Shown one piece after another: positions 1-11,988 of a DNA stretch of 64,000 bases (its first letter is position 1; each line of letters starts with the position of its first letter). Location of the stretch: NCBI RefSeq assembly GCF_016808335.1, contig NC_053148.1, forward strand, positions 43,540,930 through 43,604,929, read 5' to 3'. The position numbers and the translations under genes are program-made. This DNA is from Panicum virgatum (lineage: Eukaryota > Streptophyta > Magnoliopsida > Poales > Poaceae). Under the pieces are notes generated by a model. That model saw only the letters and a list, made by a program, of their open reading frames with translations, made no database searches and was not told where the DNA came from.

Positions 1-1637
1 AGGAGAAGAGCTCTATTAATTCTAGGAGCAGCCCCATTGAACACCACATCATTCCTAGTCTTCCAAATACACCATGTTCCAAGCACAACCAAGGTGATGA
101 ACCCTTCTGTAAACTTGTGTGCAATCGGTCTCTACTCTGCTGCCACCAATCATAGAAGTCCACATTGACAGCTTGTGGGGTGAGTTCTTGCAGACCAAAA
201 CCAGAAAACCACTCATTCCAAAACTGGCGGGCAAACACACAAGCTGAGAGGAGATGATTGATCGTCTCATCCTCCTGCTCACAGAGGGGGCAGTGCTCCG
301 GGTGAGGTAGTCCCATGCGAGCAAGTTTATCCGCCGTCCAGCAGCGATTGTGGGCAACTAGCCATAAGAAAAACTTGCACTTCCTTGGCGCCCATGATCC
401 CCAGATCAGTTTGCAAAGCTGAAAGCAAACTGACCCATTGAAAAAGGCCTCATATGCTGATTTAGTAGAGAACTGCCCTGAAGCCTCAAAACGCCATTTG
501 TGAGTGTCTTCCACATCAGTTTGTAATACCACCTCCTGAACTAGTGCCCAAATATCAAGATATTCAGATAAAACCGCCACTGAATAGTGGCCTTGGATGT
601 CCTCCAGCCACTTGTCGTTTGTCAAAGCTTCCTGTACAGTTCGTTTGTGGACTCTCCTCCTTGGAACATAAGCAAATAAATTGGGAGCCAACATCTCAAT
701 GGAACATCCATCCAGCCACTTGTCTGTCCAGAACTTTGTGTTTGCTCCATTGCCAACTTCTGAAAGTACAGCAGTAGCAAACAGAGACTTGGCGCAGTTG
801 TGCACTGGAATTAGGAAGGCGCTCCATGGCCTCTCCGGCTCAATTTTGCCAAGCCACAACCAACGCACTCTGAGAGCCCAACCAAATCGCTACAGGTCTA
901 AAATGCCCAGTCCTCCAAGCTCTTTGGGCCTAGCGACTTTAGGCCAAGCTATTAAACAATGCCCTCCATTAGCCTCCTTCCTGCCCCGCCATAGAAAATT
1001 CCGACGAATCTTGTCAATGGCCTTTAAGCACCAAGGAGGCAGGTCCAAAGCAGAGGCCACATAGATTAGCATTGCCGTGAGAACATGTTGAACCAATATA
1101 GCTCTTCCTGCCCGATTTAACAGGTCAGCTTTCCATCCTGGGAGCTTATCCGCAACTCTGTCAATAATTGGTTGGAGCTGAGACCGGGTCAATTTCTTGA
1201 TAGAAAGAGGAAGGCCAAGGTATTTGCACGGAAAGTTCTGGATCTCACGAGGGAGGTGAGCTTGTACTACCAATAGATCATCTCCAGAGCACTGAATGGG
1301 CAAGACACTGCTCTTCTGTATGTTTGTTTTAAGACCAGTAGCCGACCCAAATAGCCGCAATATGTCCTCAACCATGTGCAAGTCAGTAGCAACCGGTCGG
1401 AGAAAAAGAACCACATCGTCAGCATACAAAGAAACCCGATGGTGTATATTTCTTGCTGCCAACGGTTGCAGTAATCCTTCATCATTAGTCTTCTTCACAA
1501 TACTGTTGAAAACATCCATGACTAGAATAAATAACATGGGTGATAAAGGATCACCTTGCCTCAGTCCACGCCGGTGAAATAGTCTCCCCAGGAATTCCAT
1601 TCAGAAGGACACGAGTAGAAGAAGAGGCCAGTAACCC
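1..1637 (-). pseudogene. LINE (L1-type) reverse transcriptase and zf-RVT remnant
   Basis: The minus strand encodes the 3' half of a plant L1-type non-LTR retrotransposon. An open stretch at 890-1600 shows the RT signatures GLRQGDPLSP and YADDVVLF (catalytic Asp pair) and the later LGLPLSIKKL and FLWRG blocks. Further 3', at about 160-380, a different frame encodes the RT-associated zinc-binding domain (AHNRCWTADKLARMG, then CPLCEQEDETINHLL). Upstream RT residues at about 1590-1637 lie in another frame. The element is therefore frame-broken, 5' truncated at a CA-rich repeat and cut by the left window edge. Function when intact is target-primed reverse transcription; this copy cannot encode it. 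Confidence 0.9.
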
Positions 1638-1700
1638 ACTAATAAAGTTTTTTACACACACACGCACACAAACTGACACAGACACTTACACACACGCCAG
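1634..1700. repeat. CA-rich microsatellite
   Basis: An interrupted (CA)n/(ACAC) tract marks the 5' boundary of the LINE remnant. Nothing else is recognised up to the exon at 1834. Confidence 0.7.
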
Positions 1701-1833
1701 TTTTTTATGGTATCTGTCCATAGATATTTTTCTAATCCATTAATATACGCAGATTCTTGAAGGGCTTATATTTTCTCTTATGATATTACCATATACCATC
1801 TTTTGTCTGCTTATGTTCTTCAATTACTTACAG

Positions 1834-4132
1834 GTCTGACAATGATCCGGCAAGATACCATGATGGATATAGTAAACTAAGAACATGGGCATATAGTTCT
1901 CTTGATCAATACAAGGTACATCACTAGTAAATGTGATTGCTTTTGATACCTTGTATCCAAGTTGATTCGTTTCTGTTAGCCTCAAGCAACACATTCACTA
2001 CTCCAGCACCCCTCATCACCACCGGTTCGTAAGGAGTATCACCAACGGTTCGGGAGGCGTTGGATTTATATCGTTGGTGATAGCGGGGCCATCACCGCCG
2101 GTTCCAGAACCGTTGGTGATGTGCACACATCACCGCCGGTTCGTATCTGGAACCGTTGGTGATGGAGACATCAACACCGCCGGTTGAATACACGAACCGG
2201 CGGTGAAGACCTTTTTCCCATCAAAAAAATATTTTCATATAATAATATTGCATCATTTGTACAATAGATATGTTTAAGATATTATTACAACCCCTGTATC
2301 AGATCCCATAAAACATTTTATTTCATCAATAGCACTAATTGATACTATTCCATAATAAATTGCTGCAAATTATCAAGACAGATGAATTCATCTACCTCGA
2401 AGGGATTACAATCTTGAACCCTGTCAGGGGTCAGAATCTTTGCCACAACTTCTGCATAGGGTATGTCACCATTGACAATTTCACGAATACCAGGAAGAAA
2501 CGGTTCACCATTGACAATTTTTGTCAAGTTCCTTATCATCAAAACTAAGAAATGCCATCTAAATTAATTAAGAAAAAAAATTTACATCTCGATCATCACA
2601 ATTAATAAATATCCTATAAACTAATTAAGAAAGACCCCTTACATCCCAATCATCGCAATTATGACAACAATCTAACCATAAAGAGCTAGTTCTTACCTTG
2701 AATCAAATATGTGAAGTCCAGTCCTCAAAATTTAATGAGCCTCCATGATGACTTCATGAAGAGTGTTCATGAGAATTTATCCTAAAGTGAAGAAAAAGAG
2801 ACTCTCCTTGATCAATTCATCACAAAATGAATGACTAATCCTACGATAAAGGCTATGAATCAAATGGATTGCTAGCTACAAACCTATCACAAGTTGGTTC
2901 ACTCAAACAACAAAAAAAGAAGCTCCAATGATGAGAAATGATCCAAAAATGGAGAAAAAAACCCTCCTTGATCAATTCATCACGAAATGCATCATTAATC
3001 CCAAGAAAATGGGTACAAAGCCAATGAATTGATGGCTACTAACCTTAGAATAAGTTGGTGGAGCCAATACATCAAAAATGGTGAGGTTTCATGAGAATTT
3101 CGGCAAAATCCGGCAGCAACAATGGAGGAGAGAGGTGTGGCCGTCGGGTTGGAGAAGAAAGGTGGTAGGAGGAAGGAGGGGTTGGGGTTTTGTACTGTAC
3201 AGGCTTATCACCGCCGGTTTGTAACACGAACCGTTGGTGATGCTTATTATCACCGCCGGTTCGTGTTACAAACCGGCGGTGATATGCCCGCAGGACATCA
3301 CCAACGGTTCGTAACAAGAACCGGCGGTGATAATCAGCATCACCGCCGGTTCCAACGGCCACTACGGCCACCCACTCGGGACCCGGCGGTGATACCTCAT
3401 CACCGCCGGTTCATGTTAAACCGGCGGTGATAGCCCGTTGGCAATGGCCAATTCTGTAGTAGTGATTACACGTCTGGCCTCCTTTTATGATAAAAAAATC
3501 CGTTCATTTAAGCGTGGTTTTGCACCTGACTACTTATGCGATTCTAATTTGTCAAAAGGGTATTTGCTTGCGGTGCACAAACCATTTATGATCATAATTT
3601 GATTTCTTTTTCTTAAGGTGCACCTTTCTGTTCTTAAATCTGGCAATATAATTCATGTTTCTTAATTCTGATCTCTTTGCGTAGCACGAATTACTTCGCG
3701 TCCTTTACCCAGTTTTTATCCATTGCTTCATGGATCTAGTGGCAGAGGGACATATGCAGGAAGGTATTTCTCGTTCTTGCATACTTTCATAGAACTGTTT
3801 TTGTTTTTCACCTTAGTTTATTCAGAGCATTTTTTTCTTTTTTTGTCCTGCAGCACGGTCATTTTTCCATACATTTCGGGAAGATCATGAAGTGATGCAC
3901 AAAAGGGATCTTCAGAAGCTGGAGGGTGTCCTCTCTCCTTCACATTTGGAGGTTATTTAGCTTTCCATTACATTGTGTAATTACCATTTGAATGAATAAT
4001 TATTTATTATAATCGATTGTACCCTCTTAAGATTCCAGGACTGCGCATTTACTTTGTGCATGTCATAATTTTCAGGAAATGGAACTGGCCCGATCGTTAA
4101 GGCATAATAAATTTAAAATTAAGTTGTGTGAG
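1834..4132 (+). CDS. TAF5: TAF5 (TFIID subunit 5) fragment, four exons
   Basis: Four exons with GT/AG borders read in one frame as the conserved N-terminal (NTD2) region of TBP-associated factor 5, a WD40 scaffold subunit of TFIID. Exons: 1834-1915 (SDNDPARYHDGYSKLRTWAY...), 3685-3763 (HELLRVLYPVFIHCFMDL...), 3854-3951 (...FFHTFREDHEVMHKRD...), 4076-4132 (EMELARSLRHNKFKIKLCE). Phases match at each junction and no stop is present. The preceding exons would lie left of the window or are lost. The next expected exon (family continues YSYELL) was not found, because copia, gypsy and LINE insertions follow at 4305-20298. The locus may be a gene with transposon-swollen introns or a duplicated fragment. 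No WD40 repeats are visible in the window, so a functional TAF5 is not demonstrated here. Confidence 0.75.
1996..3464. mobile_element. Non-autonomous CACTA (DTC) transposon in TAF5 intron
   Basis: The left end CACTACTCCAG and the right end (reverse complement CACTACTACAG) form CACTA-type termini. They are flanked by the 3-bp duplication ATT (1993-1995 and 3465-3467). Both subterminal regions hold many direct and inverted copies of a unit like ATCACCGCCGGTTCGT, the usual transposase-binding arrays of this superfamily. The 1469-bp element has no transposase. Open frames over the arrays (about 3072-3430) only translate the repeats. It lies wholly between TAF5 exons 1 and 2 of this window. Confidence 0.9.
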
Positions 4133-4304
4133 GTAACACCATTACTGTTTCCTTCTCATTTGTAACATATACATATGAATTATGCTTGTTAATTCACCCA
4201 TGCTTTTTTACTTAAATTGGTCACTTTATGGCGATACAATATTTCACATCATAATATAAATTAGGTTAATGCTTTATCATGACTTAGTTTTTCAAGTTCA
4301 CACC

Positions 4305-4486
4305 TGTTAGAATTGTATATGTGTGTGTGCGTGATAGGGCCCAGGTGTGCTGTGCGCCAGGGCCAGGGCCGGCTCATGTGCCGAACCCAGCTGATTAGGT
4401 CGGGCAGGACATCCCCTGCCTATAAATGTAACCCTTGTGTTAAATCCTAATCAAGCAATTATTCCACGCAATCCTCTTTACTTTCA
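4305..4486 (+). repeat. Copia 5' LTR
   Basis: A short LTR starts TGTTAGAATTG and ends CTTTCA, with a TATA-like TATAAATG near 4421. It is followed at once by TGGTATCACGAGTC, a degenerate primer-binding site matching initiator tRNA-Met. The length of about 182 bp suits Ale-type copia elements. No matching 3' LTR was found in the window. Confidence 0.7.
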
Positions 4487-5066
4487 TGGTATCACGAGTC
4501 TGAGATCCCCACGATCCCGCTTCCGCACCCTAGCGCGCGCCCCCTACGCCGCTAGACCCGCCGCACCTCCTGCGGTGCCGCCCATTACGCACCGATCTAC
4601 GGATCGTCGCTGCCGAAGGCCGGACTCTTTGCCTCCGAGTCCGCCGCCGCGGATGTCGCCGCCAAGGCCCAGGCGGACGCCGCCGCTGCCAAGGCTGCTG
4701 CGGACGCCGCCGCGTCGAAGGCCAACGCGCTCGCTGCTCGTCAGGCCGCGCAGGAGGCCGCCGCGGCCGCCCACCCGCGCGAAGCCCTAGATCGCGCCAC
4801 GCGAGAGCGCCAAGCCGCTGCCACCGCCCTGGACGACAAGGACGACGCCCACTCCATCGCCACGGATGCTTCCCTTCCCGACGGCGAGGGTGATCTGAAC
4901 GACGCTCTGCTTCTTCATGAGGCCGCCGCCGTCCTCAACCTGCACGCCCAGGGGGTCGCCGTGCAGAGCATCCAGAGTCGTCCCCGTCGTCCTCGACACC
5001 AGCTCCGGCAACTACTCCAGATGGAGGGAGCAGTTCCTCCTCACCCTGGGGAAGTACTAGCTGCAG
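4487..5066 (+). pseudogene. Copia gag, 5' part (split by gypsy insertion)
   Basis: After the PBS, one frame reads an Ala-rich helical segment (for example ADAAAAKAAADAAASKANA, about 4650-4760). A later frame reads VVPVVLDTSSGNYSRWREQF and FLLTLGKY up to 5058, the start of the copia UBN2-type gag domain. Frameshifts and a stop near 5058 make it non-functional. The gag sequence breaks off at TGCAG (5062-5066), the target duplication of the gypsy element, and resumes at 18947. Confidence 0.8.
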
Positions 5067-8000
5067 TGAAGCATCCCCTCATAAGAGAAGACTTAAATGT
5101 GATACAAACATCAGTCCCAGGAGGCTGATGACACATTTATTACATCAGATGGTTCATCGCCGTACAACTCTACGCGGTAATGGGCAGAGAAGCGCACCTA
5201 TCGCGAGGATTATAACCCACACACACACACAACGATATTAATTATAAAAAGACGGTCATCAGAGTCTTGCGCCATGCGGTATATCCTGCGGGTGACCCTA
5301 ATCCACAGGCAAGACTGGGTGCAGGACGGTACCCTACTCGACGTCGTCGGGAACGAAGTCTGGGTCTTCCTCTGTAAAAATAAAGGATGGGGTGAGTACA
5401 AACGTACTCAGCAAGTCCAACCACACCCACGGAGGGGGTATAAACAATATATAATGCACAGGGTAAAACAAGGATAAGGCTACGGTTTAATTTGCGGGAA
5501 AAAACAATATCTTATTCATGGGTTCATTTGAAAGAAAGGATTTTCAAAGCGAGCTTTTCTTTGTACCGACTAACACATAATGTTGGCCTACACAGGACCC
5601 AAATCTTAGGCTGCTACCGGACTCCTCATCCGCCGTATCACACGGCACAACTGCCGGACACATTTCCGAAACAACTCACGCCAACCCATCCCAAAGTAAA
5701 TACTAGTTATGTGAACACACCATAACTCGCCCAGTACCGTGGGCACGGCTATTCGAATAGGTTTTAACTCTGCAGAGGTGTGCAACTTTACCCACAAGCG
5801 GGGTACCGCAACTCGATCACCTTAGTGTCGGTGCAGATCCCAACAAAGCCATTACTCACCTTAGCTAGCCCTGACTAGCCATCACAGGATGCACCAAGGG
5901 GGTCATTGACCTATAACAGAGGTTGTAACCGGGGCATAAGTCACACAGAGCTAATCCCTTCTCCTTGATCACCCGTTGCTCTCAGCTCTCCTGATGGCTA
6001 TCAGACTAACTAGTGGGGTTTATGCTAAGCCGTTGCCCATTCAACGGTCGAGTGGTTTGCACGATAGTGGAGTTAGGTGAGATGACACACCAACTCGGTC
6101 CTTAGTGGTGACAAGATGGATATCTCCCTTCCTTGCTCTGCCACACAGGCACGAGCACACCAATCGGCAAATCACACAGAATTGCCATCCATCCCGTCTA
6201 AACTCATCTTTCGAAATTCCACATTTCTCCCTTCCCACATAAGCACACATTTTCTTTATAAAATAAGTTGTATTGTGTATAAGGTCCTAAGCGTTCTAGC
6301 AGCGATTAACGTCCAAACAAAACACATTCAGACATTAATCTAGGTGGTCAAGGAATGGTTATAACAAATCAAGGGGTGGCTATCCAACCATGTTTTCAGC
6401 AGACAAAATATATGCAATTTTATAAAACAGGCCAATAGGTTGTGTTTATAAAAACTAGGACAAAACATGCATCAAAGGGCGGGATTTAACTTGCCGTCTT
6501 CGAAGCCTTTCGGGAAGTCCTGCTCGAGGTACTGTCCTTCGGGTTCGGGGTCGCGGAACTGGTCCTCGTTCGCTTGCTCGCAGAGCTGTTCGTCGGCGGG
6601 CTCTCCTTCGTTCACACCGTGATCTACGTCGTATACAAACAAGCACACAATCAAGAAAAAGAAATAAAAGCTTTATCGTTGAGCTCGAATCGGAAATAAT
6701 TAAGATATGGAGAAAGGAGTAATATTTTAGGGCGGTTTCCTAATGGCCTGGCCAAAACTATGTTATGAGAGGCGTGGTAGAGTTTTAGGTCGATCCGAGG
6801 TTGTTTGGCATGAAATGATAGGTTAACGGGGTGTTTAGGGTCTAAACAAGGGCCCAGGGACTCATTTGTAATTAGTGAAAGGACTTGATTAGAATTTCGG
6901 GGAAGGTTTGGGTTATTCTGGAAAAGGATAGGGTTTTATTTATAAATAAGTTTATATAGTGGAGGATTTGGTTGTAAATATAATAAAGGATAGGGCTTTA
7001 TCTGCAAAAGGCCAAAGGGTGGAAGGATTCTTAATTGAATAGAATAGAGAGGAAGGTTTATTTTGCAAATAGTCTAGAGAGTGGGGGACACTTTAAGAAA
7101 TATTGCAAAGGGCAGGGGGTTCTGGGCACATTTGCCCTCCTTCCTCCCCCCTCTCGCGACCAAAATAGGGGAGGGGTCAGAGGCGTCGGCGGCGGCCGAT
7201 TCCGGCAGCCCGGGGCGATGGCGGCGGCCGGGAGGAGAGGGGAAAGGAAGAGGAGGAGGTGGTGGCTTGATTCCCGGCCTCACCTAGGGCCGGGGCGGCA
7301 TGAGGAGGCGGGACGACGGGAGCGGGCGGCGGCGGCCTCTGGAGCTCGGTGTGGCGACGCTGAAGAGCTAGGAAGGGAAGCTTGGCTAGGCGAGCGCAGA
7401 TGTGGAGGCAGCAGGGTGCTCCTCGGCCCCTTTAATAGGCGGCCGAGGCGGTGGAGATGGGGGTGCGGCGGTGGCGACCCAGCGGGCGATGCGGAGCGCC
7501 TTCAGTGGCGATGGGGCCGGTCGCGGTGCTGTGGAGGCGATGGCACGTAGCGGCTGCGAGGACGGGCATGCAGAGGGCGGTGGCATGGGCGTCGAGGACG
7601 TCGTCGAGCACGTGGAGCGGGCCGGCGTCAAGCGGAGCGACGCGAGCGGTGAGGCGGGGCGAGCAGTGCACGTGCGTGCGTGGCCGGCGGCGAGGGCGGC
7701 ACAGGGAGGTGGCAGCGGCGGGTCTTGGGGCACGTGGAACACGTGCACGTGGGCGATGCGCAGGAAGACGGGGCGTGCAGCGCGTACGCGGGCAGGCGGG
7801 CATCGCGGCGTGTGTGCGCGTGGGCGACGGTGAGCTGTGCAGCGCTGTGCGGCCGCGACGAGCGGCGTGGTGGGTGCACGTGGGAGCAAGGGCGGCGTGC
7901 GTGGGCGAGGTCGGGAGCAGTGGCGAGCGGGACCGGGACGGCCGGCGTCGAGCCGCGAATGGCGGGTTACACGGCGGGCGACGCGCGTCGCGTGGCGCAT

Positions 8001-8529
8001 GCGCGGGGTGCGCGCGTTGGCAGCAGCGGGCGGCGCGGCGGTGTTGGCGGCCGCGTGGATGCGTGCGGCGCGCGGCGGGAGCAGGCGTGCGCGTGGGCAG
8101 GGCAGGGGAGGCGGGCCGGCTTGCGTGGGTGAGGAAGGAAGGAGGGAGAGGAGGAAGGGAGGAGGAGGAGGAAAGAAGAAAATGGAGAAAGGAAAATGGA
8201 AAAATGGGAAAGGAAAAGAAAAAGAAAAAAGAAAAGGAGAGAGAGAGGGAAAGAGAGAGATTCGCGGCGAACCTTTCGGCGGCGACCACGACGCCGGTCG
8301 GGCACGCGGCGGTCGCTGGCGCGTGCCGCGGCTTTGGCGGGAAGCGGCGTGCGCGGAACGAGGGGAACAGAGGGATGGAATGGAGACTGGATTCGGGTGT
8401 CGGGACAGGGGAAAAGATCTCAGGAGTTAGGGTTCATGTTTTAGGAGGATTTGTGCTCAATGACGGAAATAATTTTAAAAGAATATTTTAGCGAGTGATT
8501 TATTCTTGATAGATTTTTGGGATGTCACA
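5067..8529 (-). repeat. Gypsy 3' LTR
   Basis: This LTR is about 3463 bp. In element sense it begins TGTGACATCCC and ends GATGCTTCA. It contains a very GC-rich tract (7140-8130) with several long overlapping open frames on both strands and a purine-rich stretch near 8110-8270. Those frames recur in the other LTR and show no domain, so they are treated as composition artefacts. Confidence 0.93.
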
Positions 8530-10423
8530 AACCTACCCCACTTAAAAGGAATCTCGTCCTCGAGATTCGGCTGGGTCCTAAATAGGTGGGGAAACTCCTT
8601 CTTCAGAGCGTCTTCGCGTTCCCACGTAGCTTCTTCTATCCCGTGTCTGCTCCACTGAAGTCTGCAAATCCGTACATCGGAGTTTCTTGTCCTCCTAGTG
8701 ACTGTGTCCAGGATCTTAACCGGTATTTCCTGGTATTGCAGGTCTGGCTGCAGATCTATTGCTTCTATTGGCACGTGTTCTGCCTCGGGTATTCTCAAAC
8801 ACCTTCTTAATTGCGAGACATGAAACACTGGGTGTATGTCCGACATTCCTTCTGGTAGCTCCAGTCGGTACGCTACGGCTCCGACTTTCCTCAGAACTCG
8901 GTACGGTCCAATGTACCGAGGGGCCAACTTTCCTTGTATCTGAAATCTTCGAGTTCCTCGGATGGGTGAAACCTTGAGATACACGAAATCTCCTGGGTTG
9001 AAACTTATTTCCCGTTTTTTCTTGTCCGCGTAGCTCTTCTGTCGAGACTGGGCTGCTTTCATCTTTTCTCTAATCTCGGCAACTCTTTCTTCTGCTTCCT
9101 TTATGAGTGCGGGTCCGACTAGGGCACGTTCTCCAACCTCTGACCACATTAGGGGAGTCCTGCATTTTCTCCCGTAGAGAGCTTCGAACGGTGACATGCC
9201 CAAGCTTGCTTGGTAACTGTTGTTGTATGAAAATTCCGCATAGGGTAAACTTTGTTCCCAATCCTTGCCATAGGTAAGGACACATGCCCTCAACATATCC
9301 TCCATGATCTGATTCACCCTTTCTGTCTGGCCATCCGTTTGCGGGTGATAAGCAGAGCTGAAATCCAACTTGGTGCCCATGGCTTTATGTAGACTTTTCC
9401 AAAACCTAGAGGTGAACGGGGTCCCTCTATCTGAAACAATTCTGCTAGGTACACCATGCAACTTTACTATGTTTTCCACATAAAGCTTTGCTAGCTTTTC
9501 TCCACCGTAATTTGTCCGTACGGGTATGAAATGTGCTGATTTAGTAAGTCGGTACACTATTACCCATATGGAGTCGTGTCCTTTCTGTGTTTTGGGCAAC
9601 CCCACCACGAAATCCATTCCTATCTCATCCCATTTCCAAACCGGGATTGGTAGGGGTTGCACAGCCCTGCTGGCTTCTGGTGTTCGGCCTTGATCCTTTG
9701 ACAAGTGTCACAACGGGCGACAAACCGTGCGATATCCGCCTTCATTCCATTCCACCAATATTTTTGTCTTAAGTCCATATACATCTTGGTGGATCCTGGG
9801 TGAATGGAATATGCCGAGTTATGAGCCTCGTCCATAATTATTTGTCGGAAGTCTCCTTTCCGGGGCACACAAATTCTATCATTATACCATAAGGTTCCCT
9901 CATTATCCACTCTAAAATCCGGTGCCTTGTTTTCTCCAGTATGTTTGCGGATCTCCATTAAATCTTTATCCGAAACTTGGGCCTTCCTGATCCTGTCCTC
10001 TAGTGTGGATTGGACGTTCAGGACGTGGCTGGAGCTTTGAGGGACAATGTGCACATTCAATCGTGCCATTTCCTCTCGCAGATGCTCATCCTTGGGTCCA
10101 TAGGATTTCCGGCTTAGGGCATCGGCTACCACGTTAGCCTTGCCAGGGTGGTAATGAATTTCCACATTATAATCCTTAACTAGTTCTAACCACCTTCTTC
10201 GCCTCAAATTCAAATCTGGCTGGGTGAAAATATACTTCAAACTCTTGTGGTCGGTGTAAATCTCACACTTATTCCCAATCAAATAATGTCTCCAAATCTT
10301 AAGGGCATGTACTACGGCTGCAAGTTCCAAATCATGGGTTGGATAATTCTGCTCATGAGGCCTGAGTTAGCGGGAAGCATATGCAACTACTTTCCCGTCT
10401 TGCATGAGTACACAACCCAATCC
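8475..10423 (-). pseudogene. Gypsy pol 3' part: RNase H, integrase, chromodomain-like tail
   Basis: RNase H follows the RT ([34 protein letters not shown]). Then come the integrase zinc-binding site (H...H in [19 protein letters not shown]) and the catalytic core with Asp in GMDFVVGL, Asp in SDRGTPF and Glu in TDGQTERVNQ. The C-terminus (VKILDTVTRR ... EEATWERED) matches the tail of Tekay-type chromoviruses. Two in-frame stops lie near 10424 and 10366, and there is a +1 frame change near 9665, between the zinc-binding domain and the catalytic core. The frame runs 18 codons into the LTR and ends at 8475. Together these breaks exclude a working integrase precursor. Confidence 0.92.
8530..8548 (-). 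other. Polypurine tract
   Basis: In element sense the sequence AAGTGGGGTAGGTT directly precedes the 3' LTR, the expected site of plus-strand priming. Confidence 0.7.
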
Positions 10424-11988
10424 TTATCGGGATGCATGACAATAGATAACAAAATCCCGATGAATGTCTGGTAGGGTCAGCACTGGGGCGGTCGTTAACT
10501 TATTCTTCAATTCTTGAAAACTCCTCTCACATGACTCTGTCCAGGTGAATTTCTTCTCTTTCTTGAGCAGCTCTGTCATGGGCCGGGCTATCTTGGAAAA
10601 TCCCTCAATGAATCTCCGATGATATCCAGCTAGTCCAAGAAAACTTCTGATTTCACTAACATTGGTCGGTTGCTGCCAATTGGAAACTGCTTCGACCTTC
10701 TCGGGGTCTACTGCTACTCCTTCTGCGGTCAGAATATGATCAAGGAAAGCTACTTTTTCTAGCCAGAATTCACATTTGCTGAATTTGGCATATAGCCTAT
10801 GTACTCTCAATTTTTCCAAAACTACTATCAGATGTTGCTCATGCTCCTGAACACTCTTCAAGTAAATAAGTATGTCGTCAATGAAGACTATGACAAACTT
10901 ATCTAACTCGTCCATAAACACCTTGTTCATGAGGTTCATGAAGTATGCAGGTGCATTGGTGAGTCCAAAAGACATTACGGTAAACTCAAACTGTCCGTAG
11001 CGGGTGACAAAAGCTGTCTTTGGAATATCACTTTCTCTGATCTTAAGTTGAAAATATCCTGACCTTAGATCAATCTTGGAGAAGTACTTGACTCCTTTTA
11101 ATTGATCGAAAAGGTCATCAATCCTAGGAAGGGGTACTTATTCTTGATGGTAACTTCGTTCAGTGCCCGGTAGTCCACACACAACCTCATACTCCCATCC
11201 TTCTTCTTGATAAATAGGACTGGGGCTCCCCAAGGCGATGAGCTTGGTCTGATGAAGCCAATTCGTTGCAATTCTTCCAGTTGCCTCTTTAATTCTGCCA
11301 ATTCAGAGGATGCCATCCTATAGGGTCTCTTGGCTATAGGGGCGGTTCCAGGGACAAGGTCGATGACAAACTCTATATCCCTATCTGGTGGCATTCCAGG
11401 GAGTTCCTCCGGGAAAACATCTGGGTACTCATTTACTACTGGGACTTCTTCTAAGGACTTGGCTTCCATGCTAAACACCATTGGGTCTGATCCCCTTACC
11501 CGGGTATGGCAGGTCACTCGTACTCCTTCCGGGTTCGTTAGGTGTACCACCTTGTCAGTACAACCTATGAGACCATTGTGTCGGCTTAACCAGTCCATTC
11601 CAAGGATCACGTCTATTCCCTTAGACTTAAGTAATACTAAGTCTGCTAAAAATTCTACCCCACTTAAATTGATCCTTACCCGTAGACAACCTAGTTGACA
11701 TTTGATGTCACCTCCAGGCGTCCGGGTTATTAGGGGTGTTTTTAGTAGTACTGTAGGTATGTTGTGCTTTTCCACAAAACTCGAGGATAGGAACGAGTGT
11801 GATGCTCCAGAATCAAATAATACTGTTGCAAGAGCTGAGCTGACTAGGTACTCACCGAGCACTACACCCTGAGCTCCTTGAGCCTCTTGTGCATTGATGT
11901 GGTTGATGCAGGCTCATCCAAATGACTGCTGGGGCTGCCTCATCTGCTGACTGTTGTTGTTGGTGTTGTTGTTGTTGCGGATGGGCAC
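10424..11988 (-). pseudogene. Gypsy protease and reverse transcriptase
   Basis: The aspartic protease active site is visible as FDSGASHSF, with the LGMDWL block further on. The RT then reads [18 protein letters not shown] and [15 protein letters not shown], and after a frame change near 11140 continues with [11 protein letters not shown] and VFIDDILIY (catalytic Asp pair). An Asn-rich linker separates gag from the protease. Nonsense codons at about 11989 and 11913 and the frameshift break the polyprotein. Gag and protease share one frame, so a gag-pol fusion is likely in intact relatives. Confidence 0.92.

Noticed and set aside
3072..3430. Repeat proteins rich in YHRRFVTRTGGD on both strands
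   Set aside because: They only translate the subterminal repeat arrays of the CACTA element.
7386..8491. Long overlapping ORFs (up to 346 codons) in the gypsy LTRs, with copies at 17785-18908
   Set aside because: They occur in GC-rich LTR sequence on both strands at once, have strongly biased composition and no domain.
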